A DNA stretch of 64,000 nucleotides. Origin: Leifsonia sp. TF02-11 (GTDB lineage Bacteria > Actinomycetota > Actinomycetes > Actinomycetales > Microbacteriaceae). A program made the position numbers and the translations under genes. Below, piece after piece: positions 54,764 to 63,908 of this stretch. The notes beneath the pieces are model-generated. The model made no database searches, was not told the origin of the DNA, and worked only from the letters and a program-made list of their open reading frames with translations. The stretch spans positions 83,094-147,093 of the forward strand of contig NZ_JAGEKP010000002.1 of NCBI RefSeq assembly GCF_017565305.1, written 5' to 3'. Numbering within the stretch: position 1 is the first letter of the stretch; every line of letters begins with the position of its first letter.

Positions 54764-56059
54764 TCATGTCAACCCCGTGAATGTGGAGGACATCATCGCG
54801 AGGATGACTGGGACCACACCGAGCAGCACGAAGGCGGGCAGCACACAGAGCCCTAACGGAAGGAGCAGCCGAACGGCGAGGAGTTCCACCCTCGTACGCC
54901 CCTCCGCACGTGCAAGGCGGCGTTGCTGCCGCGCTTCGGCCGAGAGCAACTCGACTGCCGGAGCGCCCGCCCGCTCCGCGATGTGCAGCACCCGCTGGAT
55001 GGAGTCGTCGTCGTGCTCCGCCCCGGCGGATCCGATCCGCGAGCGGACCTCCGCGACGAGCTGCCGCGCACGTGTCGGCGACATGCCGCCGGTCAGGGCG
55101 ATCGCCACCAGCTCGTGCTCGGCACCGGCGACCGGTCCGGTCCGGGATGCTTCACGGACCAAGCGCGCCGTCCAGGCGCGGCCGGTGGCCGTGAGCGTCG
55201 CGCCGGCGACTGCCACTCCCCACCCGAGTGGGCCGCCCACCAGCGCACCGACGACATCCACGCCGATCAGGTACGCCATCGCGACGCCCACCAGCGGCAG
55301 CCACGCCATCAGCCGCGCCGTCGCACGCGGTCCGGCGAGAGCCGTGCGTACGTCACGTGCGGTCTCCGCACGGTCGCGCAGCGCGGTCGCCGCGCCGCGC
55401 AGTGCGGGTGACAACGGTGCGCCCGAGTGCTCGGCGACCGTCCACGCGGCCGCAACGGTCGCGGCACCGTGATCGATCCCGTCAGTCGCCCGGGGCGGTG
55501 AGGCGCGAGCGCCCGTCGGCTCCCTCACCGACGCCCGAACACGCGCCGCCGATCGTGCCGCCGCCCGGGCCGCCACCCGTGCCCACGCCGGCCGCGCGGC
55601 CACATCCCGCGCCGCGCGCGTACCCCTCTCCCAAGGAGCCATCGCCCGCGGACCTTCCCCCGGCGTCCCGGCCACCGGTGCGCTCGCCCAGGGACCCGGC
55701 GCGCGCATCCCCCGCGTCCACGGTCCTGCTCGTCTCCTCCCCATCGGCGACGCGGGCGCCCGCGGCCCGCGCGACCACCACCTCGACGTCCGCCCGATCA
55801 GCGCCCACTCGCGCACCGACCGCTCCCCCACCCCGTCGACCGTCCGCCTCCGCGCCGCGTCGGCGAGCGCCTCCGCCGGCGCCGCCCCTGCCGCGATCCG
55901 CGCCGCAGCGCTCCGCATCGCCGGGTGCCGAGCGTCCTCGGCGACATACGACCAGACCGACGCCGGGGAGATCCCTGCGTCGAGAAGCACCGCAAGCGCC
56001 TCCACCGATCGCGCCAGGAGGTCGTCCTCGGAATCTCCACGACCCGCCGCCTCAGTCAC
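54764..56059 (-). CDS. Fused TadB-TadC-like type II secretion F protein
   Basis: A 431-residue inner-membrane platform protein. The N-terminal F domain (VEALAVLLDAGISPASVWSYVAEDA, WTVAEHSGAPLSPALRGAATALRDR) with two helices (LMAWLPLVGVAMAYLIG, WGVAVAGATLTATG) resembles TadB. The last 130 residues (ELVAIALTGGMSPTRARQLVAEV ... LLPLGLCVLPAFVLLGVVPVILAM) resemble TadC. Mycobacteria, as I recall, have these as two genes. Residues about 88-195 are an inserted Arg/Pro/Ala/Gly low-complexity stretch within the first F domain. The GTG start overlaps tadA by eight bases. Confidence 0.75.
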   Translation of the reverse strand: MTEAAGRGDSEDDLLARSVEALAVLLDAGISPASVWSYVAEDARHPAMRSAAARIAAGAAPAEALADAARRRTVDGVGERSVREWALIGRTSRWWSRGPRAPASPMGRRRAGPWTRGMRAPGPWASAPVAGTPGEGPRAMAPWERGTRAARDVAARPAWARVAARAAARSAARVRASVREPTGARASPPRATDGIDHGAATVAAAWTVAEHSGAPLSPALRGAATALRDRAETARDVRTALAGPRATARLMAWLPLVGVAMAYLIGVDVVGALVGGPLGWGVAVAGATLTATGRAWTARLVREASRTGPVAGAEHELVAIALTGGMSPTRARQLVAEVRSRIGSAGAEHDDDSIQRVLHIAERAGAPAVELLSAEARQQRRLARAEGRTRVELLAVRLLLPLGLCVLPAFVLLGVVPVILAMMSSTFTGLT

Positions 56060-57044
56060 CGCCCACCACCGCGAGCCGGCCGTGAGGAGTCGTCGCGAAG
56101 CGACCGAATCCGCGGATCCGGCGGCCCTCAGCCGAGCGCTCGACGTGGACGATCAGGCCGATCGCCGAGGTCGTCTGGCGCGCAACCGCGATCTCGCTCA
56201 TCCCCGCCAGCGCGCCGAGAGCCTCCAGTCGCGCCGGCACGTCCGCTATCGAGTTCGCGTGCAGCGTGCCCGCACCACCGTCGTGCCCCGTGTTCAGTGC
56301 GGAGAGCAGGTCGACGACCTCTTCCCCCCTGCACTCGCCGAGGACGAGGCGGTCCGGTCGCATGCGCAGCGCTTCGCGCACCAGCCGACGCAGACCTACT
56401 CCTCCGGCCCCTTCGAGGTTCGGCTGCCGGGTCTGCAGCCCCACCACGTGCGGATGCGCGACGCGGAGCTCCGCCACGTCCTCGATGAGGACGATCCGCT
56501 CGTCGGGCGGCGCCAGCGCCAGGATCGCTCCCAGGAGCGTGGTCTTGCCCGCCCCTCCCGCACCGGTGACGAGGAGGTTGGTTCGCGCCGCCACGGCCGC
56601 TCGCAGGCGCGCAGCGTCGGCCTCCGTCACGGATCCGCCGCGCACCAGATCATCGAGCCGTGGCACGACGGCGGACGGCACGCGGATCGAGATCACCGCT
56701 CCCGACGTCGAGATCGGTGAGAGGACGGCGTGTACGCGCACGCCGCCCGCGAGCCGCACGTCGGCGAACGGGGTCGCTTCATCGAGGTGACGACCGCCGC
56801 TGGCGATCAGGCGCGTGGCGAGACGCCGGGCGCCCTGCGCATCCGAGCGCCAGCCGTCGACACGGTGGAGGCCGCGAGAGCCCCCATCGGACCACAGCTC
56901 TCCGTCGCCCGTGAGGAAGAGGTCGGTGACCCCCTCGCGCATCAGGTACGGCGTCAGCGGGCCGAAGGTCTCCCACGGTCCGGGCTCGCCGCGAGCGGTC
57001 GCGTCGGGTTGCAGTGCGGTCGGAAGGGCGCGAGGAATCGTCAT
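56052..57044 (-). CDS. Tad-type secretion ATPase (TadA/CpaF family)
   Basis: The motor ATPase of pilus assembly, 330 residues, shorter than CpaF because it lacks a long N-domain. Walker A TNLLVTGAGGAGKTTLLGAIL, Asp box RIVLIEDVAELRV, Walker B RPDRLVLGECRGEEVVDLLSALNTGHDGGAGTLHANS (with His box). ATG at 57044 has no ribosome site, but TAGCGT lies seven bases upstream. It is first gene of the tadA-tadBC-pilin-tadE-tadE-like operon. No prepilin peptidase, CpaB or secretin gene is in the window. Confidence 0.88.
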   Translation of the reverse strand: MTIPRALPTALQPDATARGEPGPWETFGPLTPYLMREGVTDLFLTGDGELWSDGGSRGLHRVDGWRSDAQGARRLATRLIASGGRHLDEATPFADVRLAGGVRVHAVLSPISTSGAVISIRVPSAVVPRLDDLVRGGSVTEADAARLRAAVAARTNLLVTGAGGAGKTTLLGAILALAPPDERIVLIEDVAELRVAHPHVVGLQTRQPNLEGAGGVGLRRLVREALRMRPDRLVLGECRGEEVVDLLSALNTGHDGGAGTLHANSIADVPARLEALGALAGMSEIAVARQTTSAIGLIVHVERSAEGRRIRGFGRFATTPHGRLAVVGGD

Positions 57045-57176
57045 GCCCTCGACGCTATGAAGTGCGCAAGCAGCGCGGCCGTCGTCGCGCGAATCTGTGG
57101 AAAGACCGACTCATCCACACTCGGCGGCGGAGAGCGGTTCCCGGCCCGGCCGACACAGAACGCAACACTCCCGGTC

Positions 57177-57222
57177 GAAACACCACTGCCGGTTAAAAAG
57201 AAACACCACTGCCGGTTAAAAA
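57177..57222. repeat. Exact 23-base tandem duplication beside the 6C RNA
   Basis: Two identical copies (57177-57199 and 57200-57222) of a unit starting GAAACACCACTGCCGG and ending TTAAAAA. The second includes the T-run of the 6C RNA terminator on the minus strand. Confidence 0.95.
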
Positions 57223-57298
57223 AGGGGGGCCGCACCTATTGGGGGGAACAGGTGCGGCCACTGCGGCGCAGGATTGGGGGGAATCGATTGCGCCGCAC
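57218..57298 (-). ncRNA. 6C small RNA
   Basis: On the minus strand two consecutive hairpins each expose a loop of six C: TGCGGCGCA ... TTCCCCCCAA ... TGCGCCGCA (57297-57262) and GGCCGCACCT-GTTCCCCCCAAT-AGGTGCGGCC (57259-57228). CCCCTTTTTT follows, making the second hairpin an intrinsic terminator. This is the defining shape of the actinobacterial 6C RNA, and its place beside the tad genes matches what I recall of mycobacterial B11. It likely acts by C-rich loops pairing with G-rich mRNA leaders. The 404-base gap 57045-57448 holds this RNA, the duplication and the acs leader, and no protein gene. Confidence 0.9.
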
Positions 57299-57304
57299 GC
57301 CAGA

Positions 57305-57310
57305 ATTATC
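57305..57310 (-). promoter_or_regulatory. -10 box GATAAT of the 6C RNA
   Basis: GATAAT on the minus strand places the transcription start near 57298, right at the first stem. No good -35 is visible 16-18 bases upstream. Confidence 0.55.
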
Positions 57311-57448
57311 ATTCGGCCGGTGACTAGTTTACGCACAATCAATGCAAACGCAAGTCTGATCGGAGCACGTCACCGTCACGCTGTAGAGTCAGGCATTGTC
57401 GCGCCACGACTCGAACATCAGCATCGCAAAGGAGCGAAAAGACTCCCC

Positions 57449-59398
57449 ATGAGCAACACAATCGACAACCTGCTCCACGAAGCCCGGCGGTTCGCGCCGT
57501 CAGAGGAGTTCGCCGCGAACGCGATCGCGACGGCCGACCTCTACGAACGCGCCTCCGCAGACCGTCTGGGGTTCTGGGCCGACCAGTCCCGCGACCTGGT
57601 GCACTGGCACACGCCCTTCACCCGAACGCTCGACTGGTCGAACCCGCCGTTCGCGAAGTGGTTCGACGACGGCGAGCTCAACGTCGCATACAACTGTCTC
57701 GACCGTCACGTGCTCGCCGGCAACGGCGACCGGGTCGCGATCCACTGGGAGGGCGAGCCGGGCGACTCGCGCTCCATCACGTACGCGGAGCTGACCGCAG
57801 AGGTCAAGAAGGCCGCCAATCTGCTCACCAGCCTGGGCATCCAGGCCGGCGACCGGGTCGCCATCTACCTGCCGATGATCCCCGAAGCCGTCATCGCCAT
57901 GCTCGCGGTGGCCCGCATCGGCGCCGTGCACTCCGTGGTCTTCGGCGGGTTCAGCGCCGAGAGCCTGCGCTCCCGCATCGACGACGCCGAGGCCAAGCTG
58001 GTCATCACCGCCGACGGCGGCTGGCGCAAGGGCCGGGTGTTCCCGCTCAAGGACGCGGTGGACGCCGCTCTCGCGAACGGCGAATCCACCGTGGAGCATG
58101 TGCTCGTGGTCAAGCGCGGCGAGAACGAGGTGGCCTGGACGGCCGGCCGCGACCTGTGGTGGCAGGACGAGATCGCACTCGTCGACGCCGACCACGTCGC
58201 CAAGGCGTTCCCCGCCGAGAACCCGCTGTTCATCCTCTACACGTCGGGCACCACCGGCAAGCCGAAGGGCATCCTGCACACCTCCGGCGGCTACCTGACC
58301 CAGGCGGCGTTCACCCACAAGAACGTCTTCGACCTCCACCCCGAGTCGGACGTCTACTGGTGCAGCGCGGACGTGGGCTGGATCACCGGCCACACCTATG
58401 TCGTCTACGGGCCGCTCGCCAACGGCGCCACCCAGGTGCTGTACGAGGGCACGCCAGAGACTCCGCACCCCGGCCGTTGGTGGGAGATCATCGAGAAGTA
58501 CAAGGTCTCGATCTTCTACACGGCGCCGACGGCCATCCGCTCGTTCATGAAGATCGGACGTCAGCACCCCCAGAAGTTCGACCTGTCGAGCCTTCGTGTG
58601 CTCGGCTCGGTCGGCGAGCCCATCAACCCCGAGGCGTGGATGTGGTACCGCGACGTCATCGGAGGGGGCGACACCCCGATCGTGGACACCTGGTGGCAGA
58701 CCGAGACCGGCGCCATCATGATCTCCGCCCTGCCCGGCGTGACGACGCTGAAGCCCGGCAGCGCCCAGGTGCCGCTGCCCGGCATCTCCATCGACATCCT
58801 CGACGAGGCCGGCGTTCCCGTCGGCAAGGACCAGGGCGGGCTGCTCGTGGTCACCGAGCCGTGGCCGAGCATGTTGCGCGGCATCTGGGGCGACCCCGAC
58901 CGGTTCGTGGAGACGTACTGGTCGAAGTTCGGCGACAAGTACTTCGCCGGCGATGGCGCCCGCTACGACATGGACGGCGAGATCTGGCTGATGGGCCGTG
59001 TCGACGACGTCATGAACGTCTCGGGCCACCGCCTCTCGACCGCAGAGATCGAGTCGGCGCTCGTCGCGCATCCTCTGACGGCGGAGGCCGCGGTCGTGGG
59101 AGCCGCAGACGAGACGACCGGACAGGCCGTGGTCGCGTTCGTCATCATCAAGCAGAACCAGCTCGAGACCGCGGAGTCGATCGACGTCGCCGCCGAGCTG
59201 CGCAAGCATGTCTCCCAGCAGATCGGCGCCATCGCGCGGCCTCGTGACATCTTCATCGTCACCGAGCTGCCGAAGACGCGATCCGGCAAGATCATGCGGC
59301 GCCTGCTCAAGGACGTCGCCGAGGGCCGCGAGGTCGGCGACACGACCACGCTCGCCGACACCGCCGTGATGAGCTCCATCCAGGCCAAGCTCACCTGA
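57449..59398 (+). CDS. acs: Acetyl-CoA synthetase (AMP-forming)
   Basis: It activates acetate to acetyl-CoA. The 649-residue enzyme has the AMP-binding P-loop [52 protein letters not shown] and the C-terminal [11 protein letters not shown], whose Lys is the usual acetylation site. AGGAG lies 14 bases before the ATG, a long spacing, and GGAG/CTCC around CGAAAAGA could form a small hairpin there. TAGAGT at 57384-57389 is a candidate -10, leaving a leader of about 60 bases. A RamB-type regulator in this window may control it. Confidence 0.95.
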   Translation: MSNTIDNLLHEARRFAPSEEFAANAIATADLYERASADRLGFWADQSRDLVHWHTPFTRTLDWSNPPFAKWFDDGELNVAYNCLDRHVLAGNGDRVAIHWEGEPGDSRSITYAELTAEVKKAANLLTSLGIQAGDRVAIYLPMIPEAVIAMLAVARIGAVHSVVFGGFSAESLRSRIDDAEAKLVITADGGWRKGRVFPLKDAVDAALANGESTVEHVLVVKRGENEVAWTAGRDLWWQDEIALVDADHVAKAFPAENPLFILYTSGTTGKPKGILHTSGGYLTQAAFTHKNVFDLHPESDVYWCSADVGWITGHTYVVYGPLANGATQVLYEGTPETPHPGRWWEIIEKYKVSIFYTAPTAIRSFMKIGRQHPQKFDLSSLRVLGSVGEPINPEAWMWYRDVIGGGDTPIVDTWWQTETGAIMISALPGVTTLKPGSAQVPLPGISIDILDEAGVPVGKDQGGLLVVTEPWPSMLRGIWGDPDRFVETYWSKFGDKYFAGDGARYDMDGEIWLMGRVDDVMNVSGHRLSTAEIESALVAHPLTAEAAVVGAADETTGQAVVAFVIIKQNQLETAESIDVAAELRKHVSQQIGAIARPRDIFIVTELPKTRSGKIMRRLLKDVAEGREVGDTTTLADTAVMSSIQAKLT

Positions 59399-59435
59399 CG
59401 CCCGCCGGGGCCGTCAGGGCGCCAGCCGCCCAACA

Positions 59436-59480
59436 CAGGAAAACCGTCGCGAATCCAGTGGGTTCGCGACGGTTTTCCTG
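59436..59480. terminator. Bidirectional terminator between acs and ridA
   Basis: A perfect 18-base stem (CAGGAAAACCGTCGCGAA with TTCGCGACGGTTTTCCTG) and a nine-base loop lie in the convergent gap; the arms supply a short T-rich tail each way. Confidence 0.8.
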
Positions 59481-59503
59481 CGTTCGGTGGCTCTGCTCGC
59501 GGC

Positions 59504-59974
59504 CTACTCGTAGGCGACGATGAGTTCGACCTCGACGGGCGCGTCGAGCGGGAGGACCGCGACGCCCACGGCCGAGCGGGCGTGGACGCCGGCGTCGCCG
59601 AATATCTCGCCGAGGACCTCGGAGGCGCCGTTGATCACGCCGGGCTGTCCGGTGAACGACGGGTCGGAGGAGACGAAGCCGACGACCTTCACCACGCGCG
59701 TCACCCGGTCGAGCGATCCGATGACGCTCTTGACCGCGGCGAGGGCGTTGAGCGCGCAGATCCGGGCATACTCCTTGGCGTCGTCGGCCGGCACGAGCCC
59801 GTGACCGTCGCCGACCTTACCGGTCGCGGGAAGCGCCCCGGACACCATCGGGAGCTGGCCGGAGGTGTACACGTGCCCGGCGTCGACGACCGCCGGAGTG
59901 TAGGCGGCGACCGGCGGGACGACGGCCGGGAGCTCGATGCCGAGCTCGGCGAGACGCGCTTCGACCGCGGCCAT
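59504..59974 (-). CDS. ridA: RidA-family reactive enamine/imine deaminase
   Basis: It hydrolyses reactive enamines or imines released by PLP enzymes, protecting metabolism. The 156-residue protein is a RidA-fold (YjgF) type with SGQLPMVSGALPATGKVG, ALNALAAVKSVIGSLDRVTRVVKVVGFVSSDPSFTGQPGVINGASEVLGEIFG and ARSAVGVAVLPLDAPVEVELIVAYE. The catalytic Arg of archetypal RidA (in SxxxRxxV) is present in the HARSAVG stretch. It overlaps the upstream DUF4177 gene (ATGA). Confidence 0.88.
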   Translation of the reverse strand: MAAVEARLAELGIELPAVVPPVAAYTPAVVDAGHVYTSGQLPMVSGALPATGKVGDGHGLVPADDAKEYARICALNALAAVKSVIGSLDRVTRVVKVVGFVSSDPSFTGQPGVINGASEVLGEIFGDAGVHARSAVGVAVLPLDAPVEVELIVAYE

Positions 59975-60141
59975 CAGGCGGCCTCCTCGCTCTGCACAGG
60001 GCGCTTGAGGTAGGCCACCAGGCCGCCCTCCGGGCCGGTCACGACCTGCACCAGTTCCCACCCCTCCGAGCCCCAGTTGTTGAGGATGGCGGCCGTGTTA
60101 TGGATCATGAGAGGAGTCGTAAGGTATTCCCAGCGCAGCAT
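59974..60141 (-). CDS. DUF4177-like small protein
   Basis: A 55-residue protein: MLRWEYLTTPLMIHNTAAILNNWGSEGWELVQVV then GPEGGLVAYLKRP. WEY ... LN.WG.EGWELV is the DUF4177 pattern. Function unknown; it often precedes ridA. ATG at 60141 is preferred over one 36 bases upstream because the domain starts there and AAAAGAG lies just ahead. Confidence 0.8.
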   Translation of the reverse strand: MLRWEYLTTPLMIHNTAAILNNWGSEGWELVQVVTGPEGGLVAYLKRPVQSEEAA

Positions 60142-60181
60142 GGTGCTCTTTTCATTCGGGGGGTTTAACAGGTTCATCGCC

Positions 60182-60187
60182 TACCCT
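60182..60187 (+). promoter_or_regulatory. -10 hexamer TACCCT, leaderless start of the class A PBP
   Basis: TACCCT ends six bases before the ATG at 60194, with no ribosome site between. Confidence 0.55.
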
Positions 60188-60193
60188 GATCCT

Positions 60194-62764
60194 ATGTCTG
60201 CGCAAAAACCACAGGCTAGAGGTGTGCTCGGAGCTGTCGGCGCTTTCGTCGGCATGAGTGCCGTGGCCGGTCTTCTGGTCACCGCTGCCGTCACTCCCGC
60301 CATCGCCGTGACAGGCATGGCCGCCAACAACGGTATCGGCGTATTCGAGGGTCTTCCCGAGTACCTCCAGATCGGCCAGCTCGCCCAGCCGACCACCATC
60401 TACGCGAAGGCGTCCGACGGCTCGGACGTCGCCCTCGCCACCTTCTACTCCCAGAACCGCCTGCCCGTCGGCTTCGAGCAGATGTCGCAGGCGGCGAGGG
60501 ACGCACTGGTCGCCGGTGAGGACCCTCGCTTCTACAGCCACGGCGGCGTCGACATCCAGGGCACCGTACGCGGTGTGCTGTCCACGGTCTCCGGCGGCGG
60601 CGTGCAGGGCGGGTCCTCGATCACCCAGCAGTACGTGAAGAACGTCCTGCTGCAGAAGTGCGAGGCCATGCCGGTCAAGACCAAGGAGCAGAAGAGCAAG
60701 TACAACACCTGCGTCGACGACTCGACGGGCGTCACCCCCGACCGCAAGGTCAAGGAGATGAAGTACGCCATCGGTCTGGAGAAGAAGTACACGAAGGACC
60801 AGATCCTCGAGGGCTACCTCAACATCGTCGGCTTCGGCGGCTCGGTCTACGGCATCGAGGCCGCAGCCCGGTACTACTTCAACACGACCGCCGCGGCGCT
60901 GACTCCCGCACAGGCCGCGAGCCTGGTCGCGATCGTCAACAACCCGACGCGCCTCAAGCTCGACAACCCCGACTCGACGACCAACGGCGCTGCCAATGGC
61001 TACGCCGCGAACAAGGATCGGCGCGACTACATCCTCGCCAAGATGTACGAATACAAGAAACTGACGAAGACGCAGTACGACGAGGCGATCAAGACCCCGA
61101 TCACTCCGGTGATCACCCCGTCGACGCGAGGCTGCCAGACAGCGGGCGGTGCGGCCTACTTCTGCGACTATGTGCAGCGGATCATCCTCAACGACGAGTC
61201 GTTCGGCAAAGACGAGGACACCCGCGCCGCCAACTTCAACCGTGGCGGCTACAAGATCTACACGTCCCTCGACCTCGACCTGCAGAAGGTCGCGGAAGAC
61301 ACACTCGACTCCTACGTGCCCAAGGCGTACAAGTTCGACATCGGCGGCGTGCTCGTCGGAGTGCAGCCGGGGACCGGCCGCGTGCTCTACATGGCCCAGA
61401 ACAAGGATTACAGCCAGGACCCGGAGAACACCGGCCCGAACTACACGAGCATCAACTACGCGACCGACTACCAGTACGGCGGCTCGGGCGGCTTCCAGGT
61501 GGGATCGACGTACAAGACGTTCACTCTGGCGGAGTGGCTCAAGGAAGGCCACTCGCTCTACGAGACGGTGAACGCGAACGTCCGCACGTACCCCAGCGGG
61601 ACGTTCAAGGGCTATTGCTACCCCGGAGGCTCCTACGGCCCGACGGGCGTCCGCTGGCCCACGAACGACAGCTCGGGCGAGGAGGGCACCCGTAGCGCCA
61701 TCCAGGCCACTGCGATGTCCATCAATACCGCTTTCGTCTCGATGGCGTCCCAGCTCGATATGTGCAAGATCCGCGACACCGCGCAGGCGTTCGACGTGCA
61801 CACCGCCAAGGGCGAGGAGCTCGGCACCAACCCCGCCAGCGTCCTCGGCACCAACGAGATCGCGCCCCTGACCATGGCCACCGCGTTCGCCGGCATCGCG
61901 AACGGCGGTGTCACCTGCTCCCCCATCGCGATCGACAAGATCGTCGACGGCGGCGGCAAAGAGGTCAAGCCTCCGGCGACGAAGTGCCAGCAGTCCGTCG
62001 ACCCCGCCATCGCGGCCGGCATGGCCTTCGCGATGCAGAAGGTCACGCAGAGCGGTGGAACCGCGGCGACCGTGAACAACACCGGCAAGGACATGCTCGC
62101 CAAGACCGGCACGACGGACGGCAACGAGCAGCTCTGGCTCGTGGCCGCCACGACGAAGGTCGCCGGCGCGTACTGGGTCGGCAACGTGAGCGGCCACCAG
62201 GACATGCGGAAGACGTACCCGACCCACGGAATCTCCCCGGCGAGCGCCCGAACGGCTGTCCAGCGCGCCATGATGGGCGCCGCCGTCGGCAAGTACGGCG
62301 GCGACCCATTCCCCGCGCCGAGCAGCAAGCTCGTGCAGGGCGTCCAGGTGACCGTCCCCGATCTCACCGGCAAGTCCACGGACGAGGCGAAGTCGATCCT
62401 GACCGGGCTCGGCCTCGACAGCGCCGACGGCGGCCCCCAGGACTCGGCAGCCCCGGCCGGTACGGTCGCATCGAGCAACCCCGCCGCGGGCGCGTCCGTG
62501 GGCAAGGGCACCGTCGTCACGCTCTACACCAGCAACGGCTCGCTCGTCGCCATCCCCAACGTGGTCGGCCAAAAGCTCTCCGAGGCCCAGCAGGCCTTGG
62601 CTGCCGCCGGGTTCAGCGCCAAGGTCAACGGCGGAGGTGCCTCCCCTGACGACATCGTCCAGGCGATGGACCCGGGCGCGGGAACGGCCGCGAAGGCCGG
62701 CACCCAGGTCACCCTCACGCTCCAGAAGAGCACTGCCGCTCCCGGTCCGGGAGCGGGCGGCTAG
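60194..62764 (+). CDS. Class A penicillin-binding protein with PASTA domains (PonA2-like)
   Basis: A bifunctional peptidoglycan synthase of 856 residues. After a short cytoplasmic tail and one membrane helix (about residues 12-40) comes the GT51 transglycosylase (AGEDPRFYSHGGVDIQGTVRGV; GGSSITQQYVKNVLLQ; GYLNIVGFGGSVYGIEAAARYYF). The transpeptidase follows with QVGSTYKTF (SxxK), SINTAF (SxN) and LAKTGTTDG (KTG). Two PASTA domains close it (VPDLTGKSTDEAKSILTGLGL, IPNVVGQKLSEAQQALAAAGF), a plan like mycobacterial PonA2. The start at 60194 is chosen because the helix follows directly and a -10 hexamer is six bases upstream. Confidence 0.93.
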   Translation: MSAQKPQARGVLGAVGAFVGMSAVAGLLVTAAVTPAIAVTGMAANNGIGVFEGLPEYLQIGQLAQPTTIYAKASDGSDVALATFYSQNRLPVGFEQMSQAARDALVAGEDPRFYSHGGVDIQGTVRGVLSTVSGGGVQGGSSITQQYVKNVLLQKCEAMPVKTKEQKSKYNTCVDDSTGVTPDRKVKEMKYAIGLEKKYTKDQILEGYLNIVGFGGSVYGIEAAARYYFNTTAAALTPAQAASLVAIVNNPTRLKLDNPDSTTNGAANGYAANKDRRDYILAKMYEYKKLTKTQYDEAIKTPITPVITPSTRGCQTAGGAAYFCDYVQRIILNDESFGKDEDTRAANFNRGGYKIYTSLDLDLQKVAEDTLDSYVPKAYKFDIGGVLVGVQPGTGRVLYMAQNKDYSQDPENTGPNYTSINYATDYQYGGSGGFQVGSTYKTFTLAEWLKEGHSLYETVNANVRTYPSGTFKGYCYPGGSYGPTGVRWPTNDSSGEEGTRSAIQATAMSINTAFVSMASQLDMCKIRDTAQAFDVHTAKGEELGTNPASVLGTNEIAPLTMATAFAGIANGGVTCSPIAIDKIVDGGGKEVKPPATKCQQSVDPAIAAGMAFAMQKVTQSGGTAATVNNTGKDMLAKTGTTDGNEQLWLVAATTKVAGAYWVGNVSGHQDMRKTYPTHGISPASARTAVQRAMMGAAVGKYGGDPFPAPSSKLVQGVQVTVPDLTGKSTDEAKSILTGLGLDSADGGPQDSAAPAGTVASSNPAAGASVGKGTVVTLYTSNGSLVAIPNVVGQKLSEAQQALAAAGFSAKVNGGGASPDDIVQAMDPGAGTAAKAGTQVTLTLQKSTAAPGPGAGG

Positions 62765-63747
62765 TGCCGCGCCCGTCGGGCTTCCATCCGGTGGGCACCG
62801 CGCTCGCGGTGCTCGCCGGTGCCGGCGCGGCCGCGTTCGCGTTCGGGTCGCTCGTCGAGCGTCGCGCGTTCACCCTGCGGGAGCTGAGCGTTCCGGTGCT
62901 CCCGGCCGGCGCGCAGCCGATCCGGGTGCTGCACCTGTCCGACCTGCACATGGCGCCGTGGCAGCGCGACAAGCAGCAGTGGGTGCGGGAGCTCGCGCGG
63001 TTTCAACCGGACCTGATCGTCGACACCGGCGACAACCTCAGCCACGAGAACGGCCTGGAGGGCATCCGCGCCGCGTTCGACGCCTTCCGCGGTGTGCCTG
63101 GGGTGTTCGTCCACGGCTCGAACGACTACTTCGGCCCGCAGCTGAAGAACCCGCTGAAGTACTTCCGGGGCCCGTCGAAGCGCCACACGACGACCGCGCC
63201 GCGACTCGATGACAAGGCGCTCACCGACTACTTCGACAGCCTCGGCTGGCTGAACCTCAACAACGCCGCCGGTGCTCTCGACATCAAGGGAACGCACCTC
63301 GAGCTGTTCGGCGTCAACGACCCGCACATCCAGGCCGACCGGCTGGAGGCCATCCCGGGAGCGCTGGACGAACTGCGCGAGAACGACCCTTACTCCGACG
63401 ACGCGATGTGGCCGGACGACGAGCCGCGCAGCGAGCGCCCGACGGTGACGCTGGGCGTCGTCCACGCGCCGTACCGGCGTGTGCTCGACGCATTCGTCAC
63501 CTACGGCGCCTCGATGATCTTCGCGGGCCACACGCACGGCGGCCAGGTGTGCGTCCCCGGCTTCGGAGCGCTGGTCACCAACTGCGACATCCCGCGTAAG
63601 CAGGTCAAGGGGCTGAGCATCTGGAGGCACGCGTTCCGCGCGGCCTACCTCAACGTCTCGGCCGGTCTCGGCACGTCGATCTACGCGCCGGTGCGGTTCG
63701 CCTGCCGGCCGGAGGCGACGCTGGTGACGTTGACGGCGTCGGAGTAG
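62764..63747 (+). CDS. Metallophosphoesterase with an N-terminal membrane anchor
   Basis: A 327-residue calcineurin-like phosphoesterase. One N-terminal helix (TALAVLAGAGAAAFAFGSLV) anchors it. Metal motifs: VLHLSDLHMAPW, VDTGDNLSHENG, HGSNDYFGPQ, VVHAPYRR and GHTHGGQV. It groups with YkuE/Rv3683-type enzymes, perhaps acting on lipid phosphate, but the substrate is not known. The GTG start overlaps the PBP stop by one base, so the two are co-translated and perhaps linked in wall synthesis. Confidence 0.92.
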   Translation: MPRPSGFHPVGTALAVLAGAGAAAFAFGSLVERRAFTLRELSVPVLPAGAQPIRVLHLSDLHMAPWQRDKQQWVRELARFQPDLIVDTGDNLSHENGLEGIRAAFDAFRGVPGVFVHGSNDYFGPQLKNPLKYFRGPSKRHTTTAPRLDDKALTDYFDSLGWLNLNNAAGALDIKGTHLELFGVNDPHIQADRLEAIPGALDELRENDPYSDDAMWPDDEPRSERPTVTLGVVHAPYRRVLDAFVTYGASMIFAGHTHGGQVCVPGFGALVTNCDIPRKQVKGLSIWRHAFRAAYLNVSAGLGTSIYAPVRFACRPEATLVTLTASE

Positions 63748-63825
63748 TCCACCACTCCGACAGCGCGGCGGATGGTCATTTGCACCCCTCGCGCTCGTGT
63801 ATCCTAGATGAGGCCTTCGGGCCAC

Positions 63826-63899
<74 letters not shown>

Positions 63900-63908
63900 C
63901 CCAGTAGT

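Noticed and set aside
60077..60193. An upstream in-frame start for the class A PBP at 60077
   Set aside because: The extra 39 residues overlap the divergent DUF4177 gene and contain the -10 hexamer; the membrane helix fits the 60194 start.
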